This document shows, one piece after another, positions 25,595 through 34,217 of a stretch of DNA of 64,000 nt. The translations under genes were made by a program, and so were the position numbers. The notes under the pieces were generated by a model. That model was not told the origin of the DNA. It searched no databases and saw only the letters and a list, made by a program, of their open reading frames with translations. How positions within the stretch are numbered: the first letter of the stretch is position 1; every line of letters begins with the position of its first letter. Source of the stretch: BOG-938 sp035524315 (GTDB taxonomy: Bacteria; Pseudomonadota; Alphaproteobacteria; Caulobacterales; Caulobacteraceae); assembly GCA_035524315.1 (NCBI GenBank), contig DATKPD010000012.1, forward strand, positions 41,955-105,954, written 5' to 3'.

Positions 25595-27925
25595 GTGGAG
25601 TCCCAGGTGGTCTTCTGTTTGAGGGCGGCGATGGTCGCGGTTTGCGCGGCGGCGCTCAACGGCGTCGCGATCGCCCAGACCGCGCCCGCGGTCGACACGC
25701 CGGCCGCGTCTGCGGCCACCGAGGCCGACGTTTCCGCCGCGCTCGCCTCCCCCGCCGCGCCGATCAGCGCCGCCGATGCGGCGGTGCTGCGCCGGGGCGT
25801 CAACGCGGCCAAGGCCGGGGATATTGCCGGGGCCGAGGGTGCCGAGGCAGTCCTCACCCACCCCATCGCCCGCAAGATGATGTTATGGGCGATCATCGAC
25901 ACCATGCCCGACCGGCTCCCGTTCGATCAGCTCGACGAGGCGCGCAAGGACCTGGCCGGCTGGCCGCACGCGGCGGGACGCCAACTCGCCGCCGAGCGCC
26001 AGCTGGAGGCCGCCAACCTCGGCCCGCAGCGGACCATAGACTGGTTCGCCGGCGCCCAGCCCCAATCAGCCGAGGGCGCCATGGCCCTGGCCGCCGCCTA
26101 TCAGGCCGCCGGGCGCCCGGCCGACGCTCAGGCCCTGATCCGGCGCTTCTGGCGCGACCGCAGCTTCGAGGCCGGCGTCCAGCGCACCATGCTGACCCGC
26201 TTCGGCGCCCTGCTCACGCCCGAGGATCACATCCGCCGGGCCAACCTACTGCTCTACGGCGCCCAGGGGCCCGCCGCGCACGACATCATCGCCCTATTGC
26301 CGCCCGACCAACAGGCCCTGGCCAACGCCCGCATGGCCCTGCGCGCCAATAGCGGCGACGCCGACGCCCTCTACGCCGCGGTTCCGCCCGCTCTGGCGCA
26401 CGATCCGGGTCTTGCGGTGGAGCGCGCGCGCTGGCTGATCCAGCGCGGCCAGCCCGTGCAGGCCCTGCCCCTGCTGGCCGATTTTCCGGCCGATCCCGGC
26501 GACGAGGCCGCCGGCCGCATGTGGACCATCCGCCGCCAGTTGGTGAACGTGGCTCTGCAGTCGGGCGACCCGCAAAGCGCCTTTCGCGCGGTGGACCAGC
26601 ATGGCCTAGGCCCCGGGACCGACGCGGCCGACGCCGAGTTCCTGGCCGGGTGGATCGCCCTCACCCGGCTGCACGACGCCAAGGCGGCCGACCGCCACTT
26701 CGCGCGGCTGGAAACCATCGGCGCCTCGCCCATCACCCAGGCCCGGGCCAACTACTGGCGCGGCCGGGCGCTGGAGGCCGAAGGGGACAGCGCCGCCGCC
26801 CACACCGAATACGCCTTGGGCGGCCGCTATCTGACCACCTTCTACGGCCAGCTGGCCGCCGCCAAGGCTGGCCAGACGGTCCTGACCCTTCCCGCCGATC
26901 CCCAGCCCACGACCGCCGACCGCGCCCGCTTCCAGAGCCGGGAGCTGATCCAGGCGGCCCAGGCGGCGCAGAGCGCGGGCTTGGCGAACCTGTTCGACCT
27001 GTTCGTGATCGCCTCGGTCGAGGCCATGCCCAACCCCGAGGAATGCGCGCTGCTGGTCGACATGGCCCGCGCCGCCGGCGAGCAGGACCTGTCGATGCGC
27101 GTCGTGCGCCTGGCGGCCCAGCGCGGCTTCGTGCTGCCCGAGCGCGGCTATCCCCTGCGCAGCCCCCCGCCCTCGGCCAGCGTCGAGCCGGCCATGGTGC
27201 TGGGCATCGTGCGCCAGGAAAGCGGCTTCGATCCCCGCGTCCGCTCCGGCGCCGGCGCGCGGGGCATGATGCAACTGATGCCCGCCACCGCCAAGGTGGT
27301 CGCCCGGCGCTCGGGCATGGGCTTCGAGGTCGGCCGGCTGGACGACGCCGACTACAACATGCAGATCGGCACCACCTTCCTCGGATCGCTGGTCGAGGAG
27401 TTCGACGGCTCGTATCTGATGGCGGCGGCGGCCTACAACGCCGGCCCCAATCGTCCCGCCCAATGGACGGCGGCGTGCGGCGACCCCCGCGCGTCCTCGA
27501 CCGATCCGGTCGACTACATCGAATGCATTCCCATCGGCGAGACCCGCAACTACGTCATGCGGGTTCTGGAAGGCATGGAGGTCTACCGCGCCCGTTTGGC
27601 CGGCGGGCGCGCGCCCCTGACCCTGCAGGCCGACCTGAAGCGCGGCGGCCTGCCGGGTTACGGCGGCGCGATCCAGCTGGCCTCCGCGGCGCCGACGATC
27701 GACTCGCTGCTGGAAGGCTCGCTCGGCGCTTCCGCCGACGCCGAGGAAGCCGTGGTGGCCTCCACGCCCGTGCCCAATCCGCCCGAGACGGCGCCGCTCA
27801 GGAAGACCGAGGAACCGGTCGACCGCGCCAGCCGCCGGGGCAAGGGCCGAGGCGCTCCGGCGCACGCGCGGGCCAAGGCTCATCCGGCGGGCCACGCCGG
27901 CAAGGCGCGCAAGAAGCGCAAATAG
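25595..27925 (+). CDS. slt: Soluble lytic murein transglycosylase
   Basis: 776 aa. A signal peptide (ending near GVAIAQ) and a long alpha-helical superhelix of about 480 residues (repeated Ala/Leu-rich helices such as RANYWRGRALEAEGDSAAA) precede the SLT catalytic domain: GIVRQESGFDPRVRSGAGARG with the catalytic Glu in RQESGF, MMQLMPATAK, and MAAAAYNAGPNRPAQW. It cleaves peptidoglycan glycan strands in the periplasm, giving 1,6-anhydro ends. The last 60 residues are a Lys/Arg/His/Ala-rich tail (KAHPAGHAGKARKKRK), unusual for Slt and perhaps a wall- or nucleic-acid-binding extension. Start GTG 25595. The next gene begins 48 bp later. Confidence 0.92.
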   Translation: MESQVVFCLRAAMVAVCAAALNGVAIAQTAPAVDTPAASAATEADVSAALASPAAPISAADAAVLRRGVNAAKAGDIAGAEGAEAVLTHPIARKMMLWAIIDTMPDRLPFDQLDEARKDLAGWPHAAGRQLAAERQLEAANLGPQRTIDWFAGAQPQSAEGAMALAAAYQAAGRPADAQALIRRFWRDRSFEAGVQRTMLTRFGALLTPEDHIRRANLLLYGAQGPAAHDIIALLPPDQQALANARMALRANSGDADALYAAVPPALAHDPGLAVERARWLIQRGQPVQALPLLADFPADPGDEAAGRMWTIRRQLVNVALQSGDPQSAFRAVDQHGLGPGTDAADAEFLAGWIALTRLHDAKAADRHFARLETIGASPITQARANYWRGRALEAEGDSAAAHTEYALGGRYLTTFYGQLAAAKAGQTVLTLPADPQPTTADRARFQSRELIQAAQAAQSAGLANLFDLFVIASVEAMPNPEECALLVDMARAAGEQDLSMRVVRLAAQRGFVLPERGYPLRSPPPSASVEPAMVLGIVRQESGFDPRVRSGAGARGMMQLMPATAKVVARRSGMGFEVGRLDDADYNMQIGTTFLGSLVEEFDGSYLMAAAAYNAGPNRPAQWTAACGDPRASSTDPVDYIECIPIGETRNYVMRVLEGMEVYRARLAGGRAPLTLQADLKRGGLPGYGGAIQLASAAPTIDSLLEGSLGASADAEEAVVASTPVPNPPETAPLRKTEEPVDRASRRGKGRGAPAHARAKAHPAGHAGKARKKRK

Positions 27926-27973
27926 CCAAGCAAACGCTTTACCGCCGCCTTCCCCCGCGCCTAAGTGCGCGCG

Positions 27974-28897
27974 ATGACCTCGTTCGCCTCCCGCGTGGCC
28001 CTGGAGCCCTCGATCGCCCGCACAACGGCCTGGGACGACTATGCCCTGGTCGACAGCGGCGACGGGCGCAAGCTCGAGCGTTACGGGCCCTATCTGGTGG
28101 TGCGGCCCGAGCCCCAGTGCCTGTGGCGGCCCAGGCTGGCGGCCGCGGTGTGGGACGGCGCCGACGCCGTGTTCGATCCGACCGACGAGGACGAGGCCGG
28201 GCGCTGGCGCTTCAAGGACCAGCCGTTGGAGCCGTTCTGTCTGGCCTGGAGCCCTGTTTCGTTCACCGCGCGCTTCACCAGCTTTCGCCACCTGGCCTTT
28301 TTTCCCGAGCAGGCGGCCAACTGGGCCTGGCTGACTCAGCGCGCGGTCGCCCGACCGGGGATGAAGGTGCTCAACCTGTTCGGCTACACCGGGGTCGCCA
28401 GCCTGGCGTGCGCGGCCGCTGGCGCGGCGGTCACCCATGTGGACGCATCGAAGAAGTCGGTCGGCTGGGCGCGCGAGAACGCCGAGTTGTCCGGCCTGGC
28501 CGACCGCCCGATCCGCTGGCTGGTGGAGGACGCGCGCCGTTACGTCCAGCGCGAGGCGCGGCGGGGCGCGCGCTACGACGGCATCATCCTCGACCCGCCC
28601 AAATACGGGCGCGGTCCGACCGGCGAGGTGTGGCGCCTATTCGAGGATTTGCCAGGCCTTCTAGGGCTTTGCGCGAGTCTTCTATCCGATCAGGCGAGCT
28701 TCCTGCTGATCAACGCCTACGCCGCACGCATCTCCGGCCTGGCCCTGGCGGGGCTGATGCGCGACGCCCTGGGCGATCGCGCGGGCGACATCGACTGGGG
28801 CGAACTGGCGCTGCGGGAGGACGGCGACGAGGCGGCCGGTCCCGTGCGCGAGATCGGCCTGTCGTTCTTCGCCCGCTGGACCGACGGGGCGCCATGA
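27974..28897 (+). CDS. Class I rRNA methyltransferase-like protein, RlmI/RlmK type without PUA domain
   Basis: 307 aa. The C-terminal two-thirds is an RlmI/YccW-type methyltransferase: VLNLFGYTGVASLACAAAGA (SAM motif I), THVDASKKSVGWARENAEL, and the catalytic YDGIILDPPKYGRGPTG. Full RlmI proteins (about 395 aa) carry an N-terminal PUA domain and methylate 23S rRNA C1962; here the N-terminus is a shorter, different domain (DYALVDSGDGRKLERYGPYL). The target is thus inferred only as RNA. ATG 27974 preferred over GTG 27965. It overlaps the following SpoU methyltransferase by ATGA. Confidence 0.85.
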   Translation: MTSFASRVALEPSIARTTAWDDYALVDSGDGRKLERYGPYLVVRPEPQCLWRPRLAAAVWDGADAVFDPTDEDEAGRWRFKDQPLEPFCLAWSPVSFTARFTSFRHLAFFPEQAANWAWLTQRAVARPGMKVLNLFGYTGVASLACAAAGAAVTHVDASKKSVGWARENAELSGLADRPIRWLVEDARRYVQREARRGARYDGIILDPPKYGRGPTGEVWRLFEDLPGLLGLCASLLSDQASFLLINAYAARISGLALAGLMRDALGDRAGDIDWGELALREDGDEAAGPVREIGLSFFARWTDGAP

Positions 28898-29685
28898 CCG
28901 CCCGCTCGATCAGTTCCCTGACCAATCCCACGGTCAAGGCCGTGCGCGCCTTGCACATGCGCAAGGAACGCGAGGAGAGCGGCCTGTTCCTGTCGGAAGG
29001 CCTGAAGATCGTGGTCGACGCCGTCGAACTCGGCCACGCGCCCAGAATCCTGATGTACGGCCCCGACGTCGCCGACCACCCCCTGCTGGCCCGCTGCGTT
29101 GACGCGGCCCGTGCGGCGGGCGGCGAGGTGATCGAGGTCACGCGCGAGGTGCTGGAGAAGGTCGCGCGGCGCGACAACCCCCAGGCTGTCATCGCTGTAT
29201 TCCCTCAGCTGTTCGCCCCGCTGCTCACCCTGGACGCTCGGGCCGCGCCCTGCTGGATCGCCCTGCACAAGGTGCGTGATCCGGGCAATCTTGGCACTAT
29301 CATCCGCACCGCCGACGCAGCGGGATGCGGCGGGGTGATCCTTATCGACGAGTGCTGCGATCCCTATTCGGTCGAGGCGGTGCGCGCGACCATGGGCTCG
29401 ATCTTCGCCGTCCAGATCGCCAAAGCCACGACGGCCGAGTTTCTCGCCTGGCGCGCCGCTTGGCCCGGAGCGGTCGTCGGCACCCTGCTCTCAGCCACGG
29501 TCGATCACCGCCAGGCCGCCTATCGCGCGCCGGCCCTCATCCTGATGGGTAACGAACAGGCCGGCGTGTCCCCGGAACTGGCCGCGGCGTGCGACCTCAA
29601 CGTCAAGATTCCCATGCGCGGGCGCGCCGACAGCCTCAACCTGGCGGTCGCCACCGGCGTGATGGTCTACGCGGCCACGCCCTGA
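28894..29685 (+). CDS. TrmH/SpoU-family RNA 2'-O-methyltransferase
   Basis: 263 aa. An N-terminal substrate-binding domain (SLTNPTVKAVRALHMRKERE, FLSEGLKIVVDAVE) precedes a SPOUT knot: ALHKVRDPGNLGTIIRTADA, ATMGSIFAVQIAK, ALILMGNEQAGVSPEL and IPMRGRADSLNLAVATGV. These are the three motifs of SpoU 2'-O-ribose methyltransferases of the TrmH/RlmB type. Which tRNA or rRNA site is modified is not readable. Translationally coupled (4-bp overlap) to the upstream rRNA methyltransferase-like gene. Confidence 0.93.
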   Translation: MTARSISSLTNPTVKAVRALHMRKEREESGLFLSEGLKIVVDAVELGHAPRILMYGPDVADHPLLARCVDAARAAGGEVIEVTREVLEKVARRDNPQAVIAVFPQLFAPLLTLDARAAPCWIALHKVRDPGNLGTIIRTADAAGCGGVILIDECCDPYSVEAVRATMGSIFAVQIAKATTAEFLAWRAAWPGAVVGTLLSATVDHRQAAYRAPALILMGNEQAGVSPELAAACDLNVKIPMRGRADSLNLAVATGVMVYAATP

Positions 29686-29700
29686 ACTTCGCGAGGTTTC

Positions 29701-30105
29701 ATGCCCAACTGGCTGATCGGCCTTTATCTCCTGCACGTCTTCGCCGCGCTCTACTGGCTGGGTTCCACCTATCTGGTGGCCCAGCGCAAAGGTGTCGGCG
29801 CCGAGCGCCAGTACCGCTACCAGATGGTCGCCGCGACCCTGACCATGCTGCTGGGCGGCTTCCTGTGGGGCCAGATGCATCGCTTTGGCGTCGGCAAGAT
29901 GGAAGTGGTTCTGGGCTTGGGCGCCCTCGCCGCCATCGGCGCGGCCGGGGTGCAAGGTCTGTTGGTCGGAGGCTCCATCCGCAGGCTGCGCAACGGCCAG
30001 TTGGACGAGCCCAAGGCCCGCGCCAGAATCCGCGCCGGAAACCGCTGGGCCGCCGTCCTGCTAGCGGTGGCCCTCCTGGCCATGGTGGGGTCCTACCACG
30101 TCTAG
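29701..30105 (+). CDS. Small four-helix membrane protein of unknown function
   Basis: 134 aa with four hydrophobic helices: WLIGLYLLHVFAALYWLG, MVAATLTMLLGGFLWGQMH, LGALAAIGAAGVQGLLVGG and WAAVLLAVALLAMVGSYHV. A His in helix 1 (YLLHVFAALYWLG) and one in the GQMHRFG loop recall haem- or copper-binding membrane proteins of the CopD/DUF2269 type, but this is only a resemblance. ATG 29701 follows GCGAGG. It is 15 bp after the SpoU gene; its stop codon touches that of hrpB on the other strand. Confidence 0.65.
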   Translation: MPNWLIGLYLLHVFAALYWLGSTYLVAQRKGVGAERQYRYQMVAATLTMLLGGFLWGQMHRFGVGKMEVVLGLGALAAIGAAGVQGLLVGGSIRRLRNGQLDEPKARARIRAGNRWAAVLLAVALLAMVGSYHV

Positions 30106-32604
30106 CTAGGTTCCCCTGGGCTTGGCGCGTGTGGTGGGCGTCTCCGCCAGAGGGTTCTCCGGCCATGGGTGGCGGGGATAGCGGCCGCGCAGGTCGGCCC
30201 GCACGGCCTTCCACGAGCCCTGCCAGAAGCCCGGCAGGTCCCGGGTCACCTGGATCGGTCGCCGCGCGGGCGACAGCAGCACCAGGGTGAGGGGCGCACG
30301 GCCATCGGCCACGGCCGGGTGGCGGTCCAGGCCGAACAGCTCCTGCACGCGAATTTCCACCGCCGGCCCGCCCTCCGCGCCGTAGTCGATCCGCGCCCGG
30401 GTTCCGGTCGGCGCGGTCCAGCTCTCGGGCGCCAGCCGGTCCAAGGCCTGCATCGCCGGCCAAGCGACCAGGCCCCGGAGCGCGTCGTGCAGGCTCCCCG
30501 CCGCGATGTCGTCCAGGCTCCAGCGCCCCCTGAGCAGCGGTTTCAGCCACGTCTCGAGGTCGCGGCCCAGGGCCGCGTCGGACAGGTCGGGCGCGTCCAG
30601 GCCTAAGGCGGCCAGGAACGCCGCCCGCTCGCGCAAGGCCCGGGCCGCCTCGCCCCACGGCAGCGCGCCGACGCCCGCCTCACGCGCCTGCGTCAGCAGC
30701 GCCCCGGCGATCAACTCGGGGTCGGGCTCCGCGATCAGGGTCTCGGCCAGCACCAGCCGGTCCAGGCGCAGCAGGCGTTTGGCGCGCAGCCGGCCCTTTC
30801 CGTCCGGCTCCAGCCGATCCTCGACCGACAGGCGATCGGCGAAGGCGGCCCGCAGGGTCTCCTCCTCCAGCGGCGCGGCCAGCAGCACCCGGTCGCGCGC
30901 CTCCCCGCCGCCCAGGTCGCCCACCGCCAGCCACCGCTCGCGCGCCAGGGACCCGACCGGATCGACGCGCACGCCCCGGCCCGTGGCCAGTTGAAACTCG
31001 CCCAGCGGCCCGCGCGCCTTGGCGATGCGGTCGGGATAGGCCTCGGCCAGCAGCAGGCCGTCGCTCAGCCCCGGCGCCCCGCCCCCCACGCCCTTCCCTG
31101 CCGCGCCCCTGCCTGCCACCCCCTTGCGCGCCTGCGCCGCCCAGCCCTCGGCCAGCTTGCGGGCGTCCGAGGCGCGAGGCCCGCGGTCGCGCGCCCATTG
31201 ATCGAGGCGGTGTGTGAGGTCGATGCTGGTCCCGCCCAGGCCCCGCTCCGTGATCAAGGCGGCGATCTTGGCCGCGCGCTCGCCCACGCCAGCCTCGGCG
31301 CCCCTCATCACCATATGGCCCAGCCGCGGCGGCAGCGGCAGCCGCGCCAGGGCCAGACCATGCGGGGTTAAGGCGTCCTGGCCGTCCAGCGCCTGCAGCC
31401 GGCGCAGCAGCGCCTGGGCCTCCTTGAAGGCGGCGACGGGCGGCCGGTCGAGAAAGGCCATGGCCGCCAGATCGCGCGCGCCCCACCGCGCCAGGTCCAG
31501 CGCCAGGCCCGAGAGGTCCGCCTCGAGGATCTCGGGCCGATCGGCCGCCGGCAGGGCGCGCGTCTCGGACTCGTCCCACAGGCGATAGCACACCCCAGGC
31601 TCGGTCCGCCCCGCCCGGCCCCGGCGCTGATCGGCCGAGGCCCGACTGACCCGCACGGTGGCCAGGCGCGTCAGACCGCTGGACGGATCGAAGCGCGGAA
31701 CCCGGGCCAGTCCGCAGTCGACCACCAGGCGCACGCCCTGGATGGTCAGGCTGGTCTCGGCGATCGAGGTGGCCAGGACCACCTTGCGCCGGCCGGGCGC
31801 CGCGGGCGCGATGGCGCGGTCCTGCTCGGCGGGACTGAGCGCGCCGTAGAGCGGCGCGATGTCGACCGGACGATCCTTCAGGCGCTCCAGCAGCAGGCTC
31901 TCGGTCCGGCGGATTTCGCCCTGGCCTGGCAGGAACGCCAGCACCCCGCCGGGATGATCGGCCAGGGCTGTGAGGATGGCGCGCACGGCCTGGTCCTCGG
32001 TCCGCAGACGCGCGTCCTTGCCCAGATAGACGGTCTCGACCGGAAATTGCCGGCCGTGGGTCTCGATCAGGGGCGCGTCGCCCAGCAGCGCGGCCACCCT
32101 GGCCCCATCGAGCGTGGCCGACATCGGAAGGATGCGCAAATCCTCTCGCAGCACCGCCTGGGCGTCGCGCGCCAGGGCCAGGCCCAGGTCGCCGTCGAGG
32201 CTGCGTTCGTGGAACTCGTCGAACAGCACCGCCGAGACGCCGTCAAGCCCCGGATCGTCCAGGATCATGCGGGTGAACACGCCCTCGGTCACCACCTCCA
32301 CCCGCGTGCGCGCCGACACGCGCGACTGCATCCGCACCCGGTAGCCGACCAGGCCGCCCGGCTCCTCGCCCAGGCTCCTGGCCATGAAGGCGGCCACGGC
32401 CCGCGCGGCGATGCGCCGGGGTTCCAGCACGATGATGCGCCCGGACGCCCAGGGCTGGTCGATCAACGCCAGGGGAACCAAGGTCGATTTGCCCGCGCCG
32501 GGCGGGGCGACCAGCACGGCCGTGTTCCGCTCGGCCAGGGCCGCCTTGAGCGGCCCCAGCGCCTGATGGATCGGCAGATCGGAAAGGTCGAAGTCGGCCG
32601 CCAT
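30106..32604 (-). CDS. hrpB: ATP-dependent helicase HrpB
   Basis: 832 aa DEAH-family helicase. Walker A is VAPPGAGKSTLVPL (near residues 32-45), the DEAH-like box is LFDEFHERSLDGDLGLAL, motif III is LPMSATLDG, and motif VI lies in DQRRGRAGRTEPGVCYRLW. The HA2-like and the HrpB-specific C-terminal domains follow (PLTLVLLSPARRPIQVTRDL, GFWQGSWKAVRADLRGRYP near the end). In E. coli its function is unclear; homologues in other bacteria act in mRNA processing or surface phenotypes. Full length. Confidence 0.95.
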   Translation of the reverse strand: MAADFDLSDLPIHQALGPLKAALAERNTAVLVAPPGAGKSTLVPLALIDQPWASGRIIVLEPRRIAARAVAAFMARSLGEEPGGLVGYRVRMQSRVSARTRVEVVTEGVFTRMILDDPGLDGVSAVLFDEFHERSLDGDLGLALARDAQAVLREDLRILPMSATLDGARVAALLGDAPLIETHGRQFPVETVYLGKDARLRTEDQAVRAILTALADHPGGVLAFLPGQGEIRRTESLLLERLKDRPVDIAPLYGALSPAEQDRAIAPAAPGRRKVVLATSIAETSLTIQGVRLVVDCGLARVPRFDPSSGLTRLATVRVSRASADQRRGRAGRTEPGVCYRLWDESETRALPAADRPEILEADLSGLALDLARWGARDLAAMAFLDRPPVAAFKEAQALLRRLQALDGQDALTPHGLALARLPLPPRLGHMVMRGAEAGVGERAAKIAALITERGLGGTSIDLTHRLDQWARDRGPRASDARKLAEGWAAQARKGVAGRGAAGKGVGGGAPGLSDGLLLAEAYPDRIAKARGPLGEFQLATGRGVRVDPVGSLARERWLAVGDLGGGEARDRVLLAAPLEEETLRAAFADRLSVEDRLEPDGKGRLRAKRLLRLDRLVLAETLIAEPDPELIAGALLTQAREAGVGALPWGEAARALRERAAFLAALGLDAPDLSDAALGRDLETWLKPLLRGRWSLDDIAAGSLHDALRGLVAWPAMQALDRLAPESWTAPTGTRARIDYGAEGGPAVEIRVQELFGLDRHPAVADGRAPLTLVLLSPARRPIQVTRDLPGFWQGSWKAVRADLRGRYPRHPWPENPLAETPTTRAKPRGT

Positions 32605-32643
32605 GGCCGGCGCTCCTAGCGCGCGACGAGGTTGAGCGCACGC

Positions 32644-34122
32644 CTATTCGGCGGCGGCGGCCTGGTAGCGCGAGTGCCGGTGGGCGTAGGTGAAATAGAT
32701 CACCAGCCCGATCGCCATCCACACGAACAGCCGGATCCAAGTGGGGGCCGGCAAGCCGCTGATCAGGAACAGGCAGCCCGCGGCCCCGAGCGGCGCGGTG
32801 ACCCACACGAACGGCGTCTTGAAGCTGCGTTTCAGCTCGGGGTTCTTGACCCGCAGGTAGAGCACCCCGCAACAGATCAGACAGAAGGCCAGCAGGGTGC
32901 CCATCGACACCAGTTCGCCCAGCACCGAGATCGGAAACAGACCGCCGACCAGCCCGGCGCAGCCGGCGGTGATCACCGTGCTCCAGATCGGGGTTCGGGT
33001 CTTGGGGTTCACATTGCCGAACATCGGCGGCAGCAGACCGTCCCGCGCCATGGCGTAGAAGATGCGCGATTGGCCATACAGCAGCGACAGTATGGTCGAG
33101 CCAAGGCCGATGGTCACCGCCACATTGACGATCTGACGCAGCCAACCGAGCCCCGGCACCGCGCCCAGGGCCCGCGCCACCGGCGCATCGTTGTTCAGCT
33201 GGGCGTAGGGCTGCAGGCCGGTGATCACCAGCGACATCAGGATGTACAGAACCGTGCAGATCCCCAGCGATCCCAGGATTCCAAGCGGCATGTCCCGCTG
33301 GGGATTCTTGGCCTCCTGGGCTGCGGTCGAGACCGACTCGAAGCCGATGTAGGCGAAGAAGATCACGCCTGCCGCCGTCAGCACGCCCGGCAGGCCGTAG
33401 TGGCTCATGGGGTCGCTCGCGGTGGGAACGGTGCGTGGGGGGATCAGCGGATGCCAATAGCTCGGGTTCACATGGCCAAAGCCAATCACGATCACGGCGA
33501 TCACAGTCAGGACCTTCAGGCTGACGATGATGTTGTTGACCAGGGCGCTCTCAGTCACGCCGGTGATCAGCAAGCCGCCCATCAGGCAGACGATGCCCAC
33601 CGCGGGCAGGTTGAGGATCGACCCGGAAGCAATCAGATGAGCGCCGTCAAAGGTGTAGGGCGCGCTGGACCAGGCGTGCGGCATGGTGACCCCGAACCCC
33701 TGCAGCATGTCGCGGAAGTGGCCGGCCCAGCCCGCCGAGACCGTGGCCGAGGCCAGGCCGTATTCCAGGATCAGGTCCCAGGCGATCAGCCAGGCGATGA
33801 ATTCGCCCAAGGTGGCGTAGGTGTAGGTGTAGGCCGAGCCCGAGACCGGAATCATCGACGCCAGCTCGGCGTAGCACATGGCGGTGAAGGCGCAGACCAC
33901 CCCGGCCAGAATGAAGGACAGCACGATCGCCGGCCCTGCGTTGATCGCCGCCTGCTGCCCGGTCAGCACGAAAATGCCCGCCCCGATCACGCCGCCGATG
34001 CCCAGTAACATCAGGGATACGGGGCCAAGGCCGCGCCTCAGCGTGTGGGCGCCGCTGTCCTCGGCCTGCGCCAGCAGCGCGTCGATCGGCTTCTTGGTGA
34101 ACAGTCCATCGAACAAGCCCAT
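32644..34122 (-). CDS. APC-family amino-acid permease, cationic amino-acid transporter type
   Basis: 492 aa, about twelve transmembrane helices. The N-terminal GLGPVSLMLLGIGGVIGAGI and FVLTGQQAAINAGPA motif is the substrate-binding GXG region of APC transporters, followed by MIPVSGSAYTYTYATLGEFI; this combination is typical of the CAT-like (YhdG/SteT-related) subgroup. Predicted inner-membrane import of amino acids. It lies 40 bp upstream of (same strand as) hrpB's start region and after an orphan hybrid kinase. Confidence 0.9.
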   Translation of the reverse strand: MGLFDGLFTKKPIDALLAQAEDSGAHTLRRGLGPVSLMLLGIGGVIGAGIFVLTGQQAAINAGPAIVLSFILAGVVCAFTAMCYAELASMIPVSGSAYTYTYATLGEFIAWLIAWDLILEYGLASATVSAGWAGHFRDMLQGFGVTMPHAWSSAPYTFDGAHLIASGSILNLPAVGIVCLMGGLLITGVTESALVNNIIVSLKVLTVIAVIVIGFGHVNPSYWHPLIPPRTVPTASDPMSHYGLPGVLTAAGVIFFAYIGFESVSTAAQEAKNPQRDMPLGILGSLGICTVLYILMSLVITGLQPYAQLNNDAPVARALGAVPGLGWLRQIVNVAVTIGLGSTILSLLYGQSRIFYAMARDGLLPPMFGNVNPKTRTPIWSTVITAGCAGLVGGLFPISVLGELVSMGTLLAFCLICCGVLYLRVKNPELKRSFKTPFVWVTAPLGAAGCLFLISGLPAPTWIRLFVWMAIGLVIYFTYAHRHSRYQAAAAE

Positions 34123-34217
34123 GTCGCCGCGCGTCCCCTAATCCCGACGAATCGACAATGGCTTGCCTTGCCGCGCTCGGCAACGGCGGCCGGAGGACGC
34201 GGACAGGTTCGCGCCGA

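Noticed and set aside
26521..28893. Very long open frame in +1 relative to slt and the RlmI-like gene
   Set aside because: It shadows real genes and reads as Arg/Gly/Pro-rich nonsense; only its end (28894-29685) is a genuine gene.
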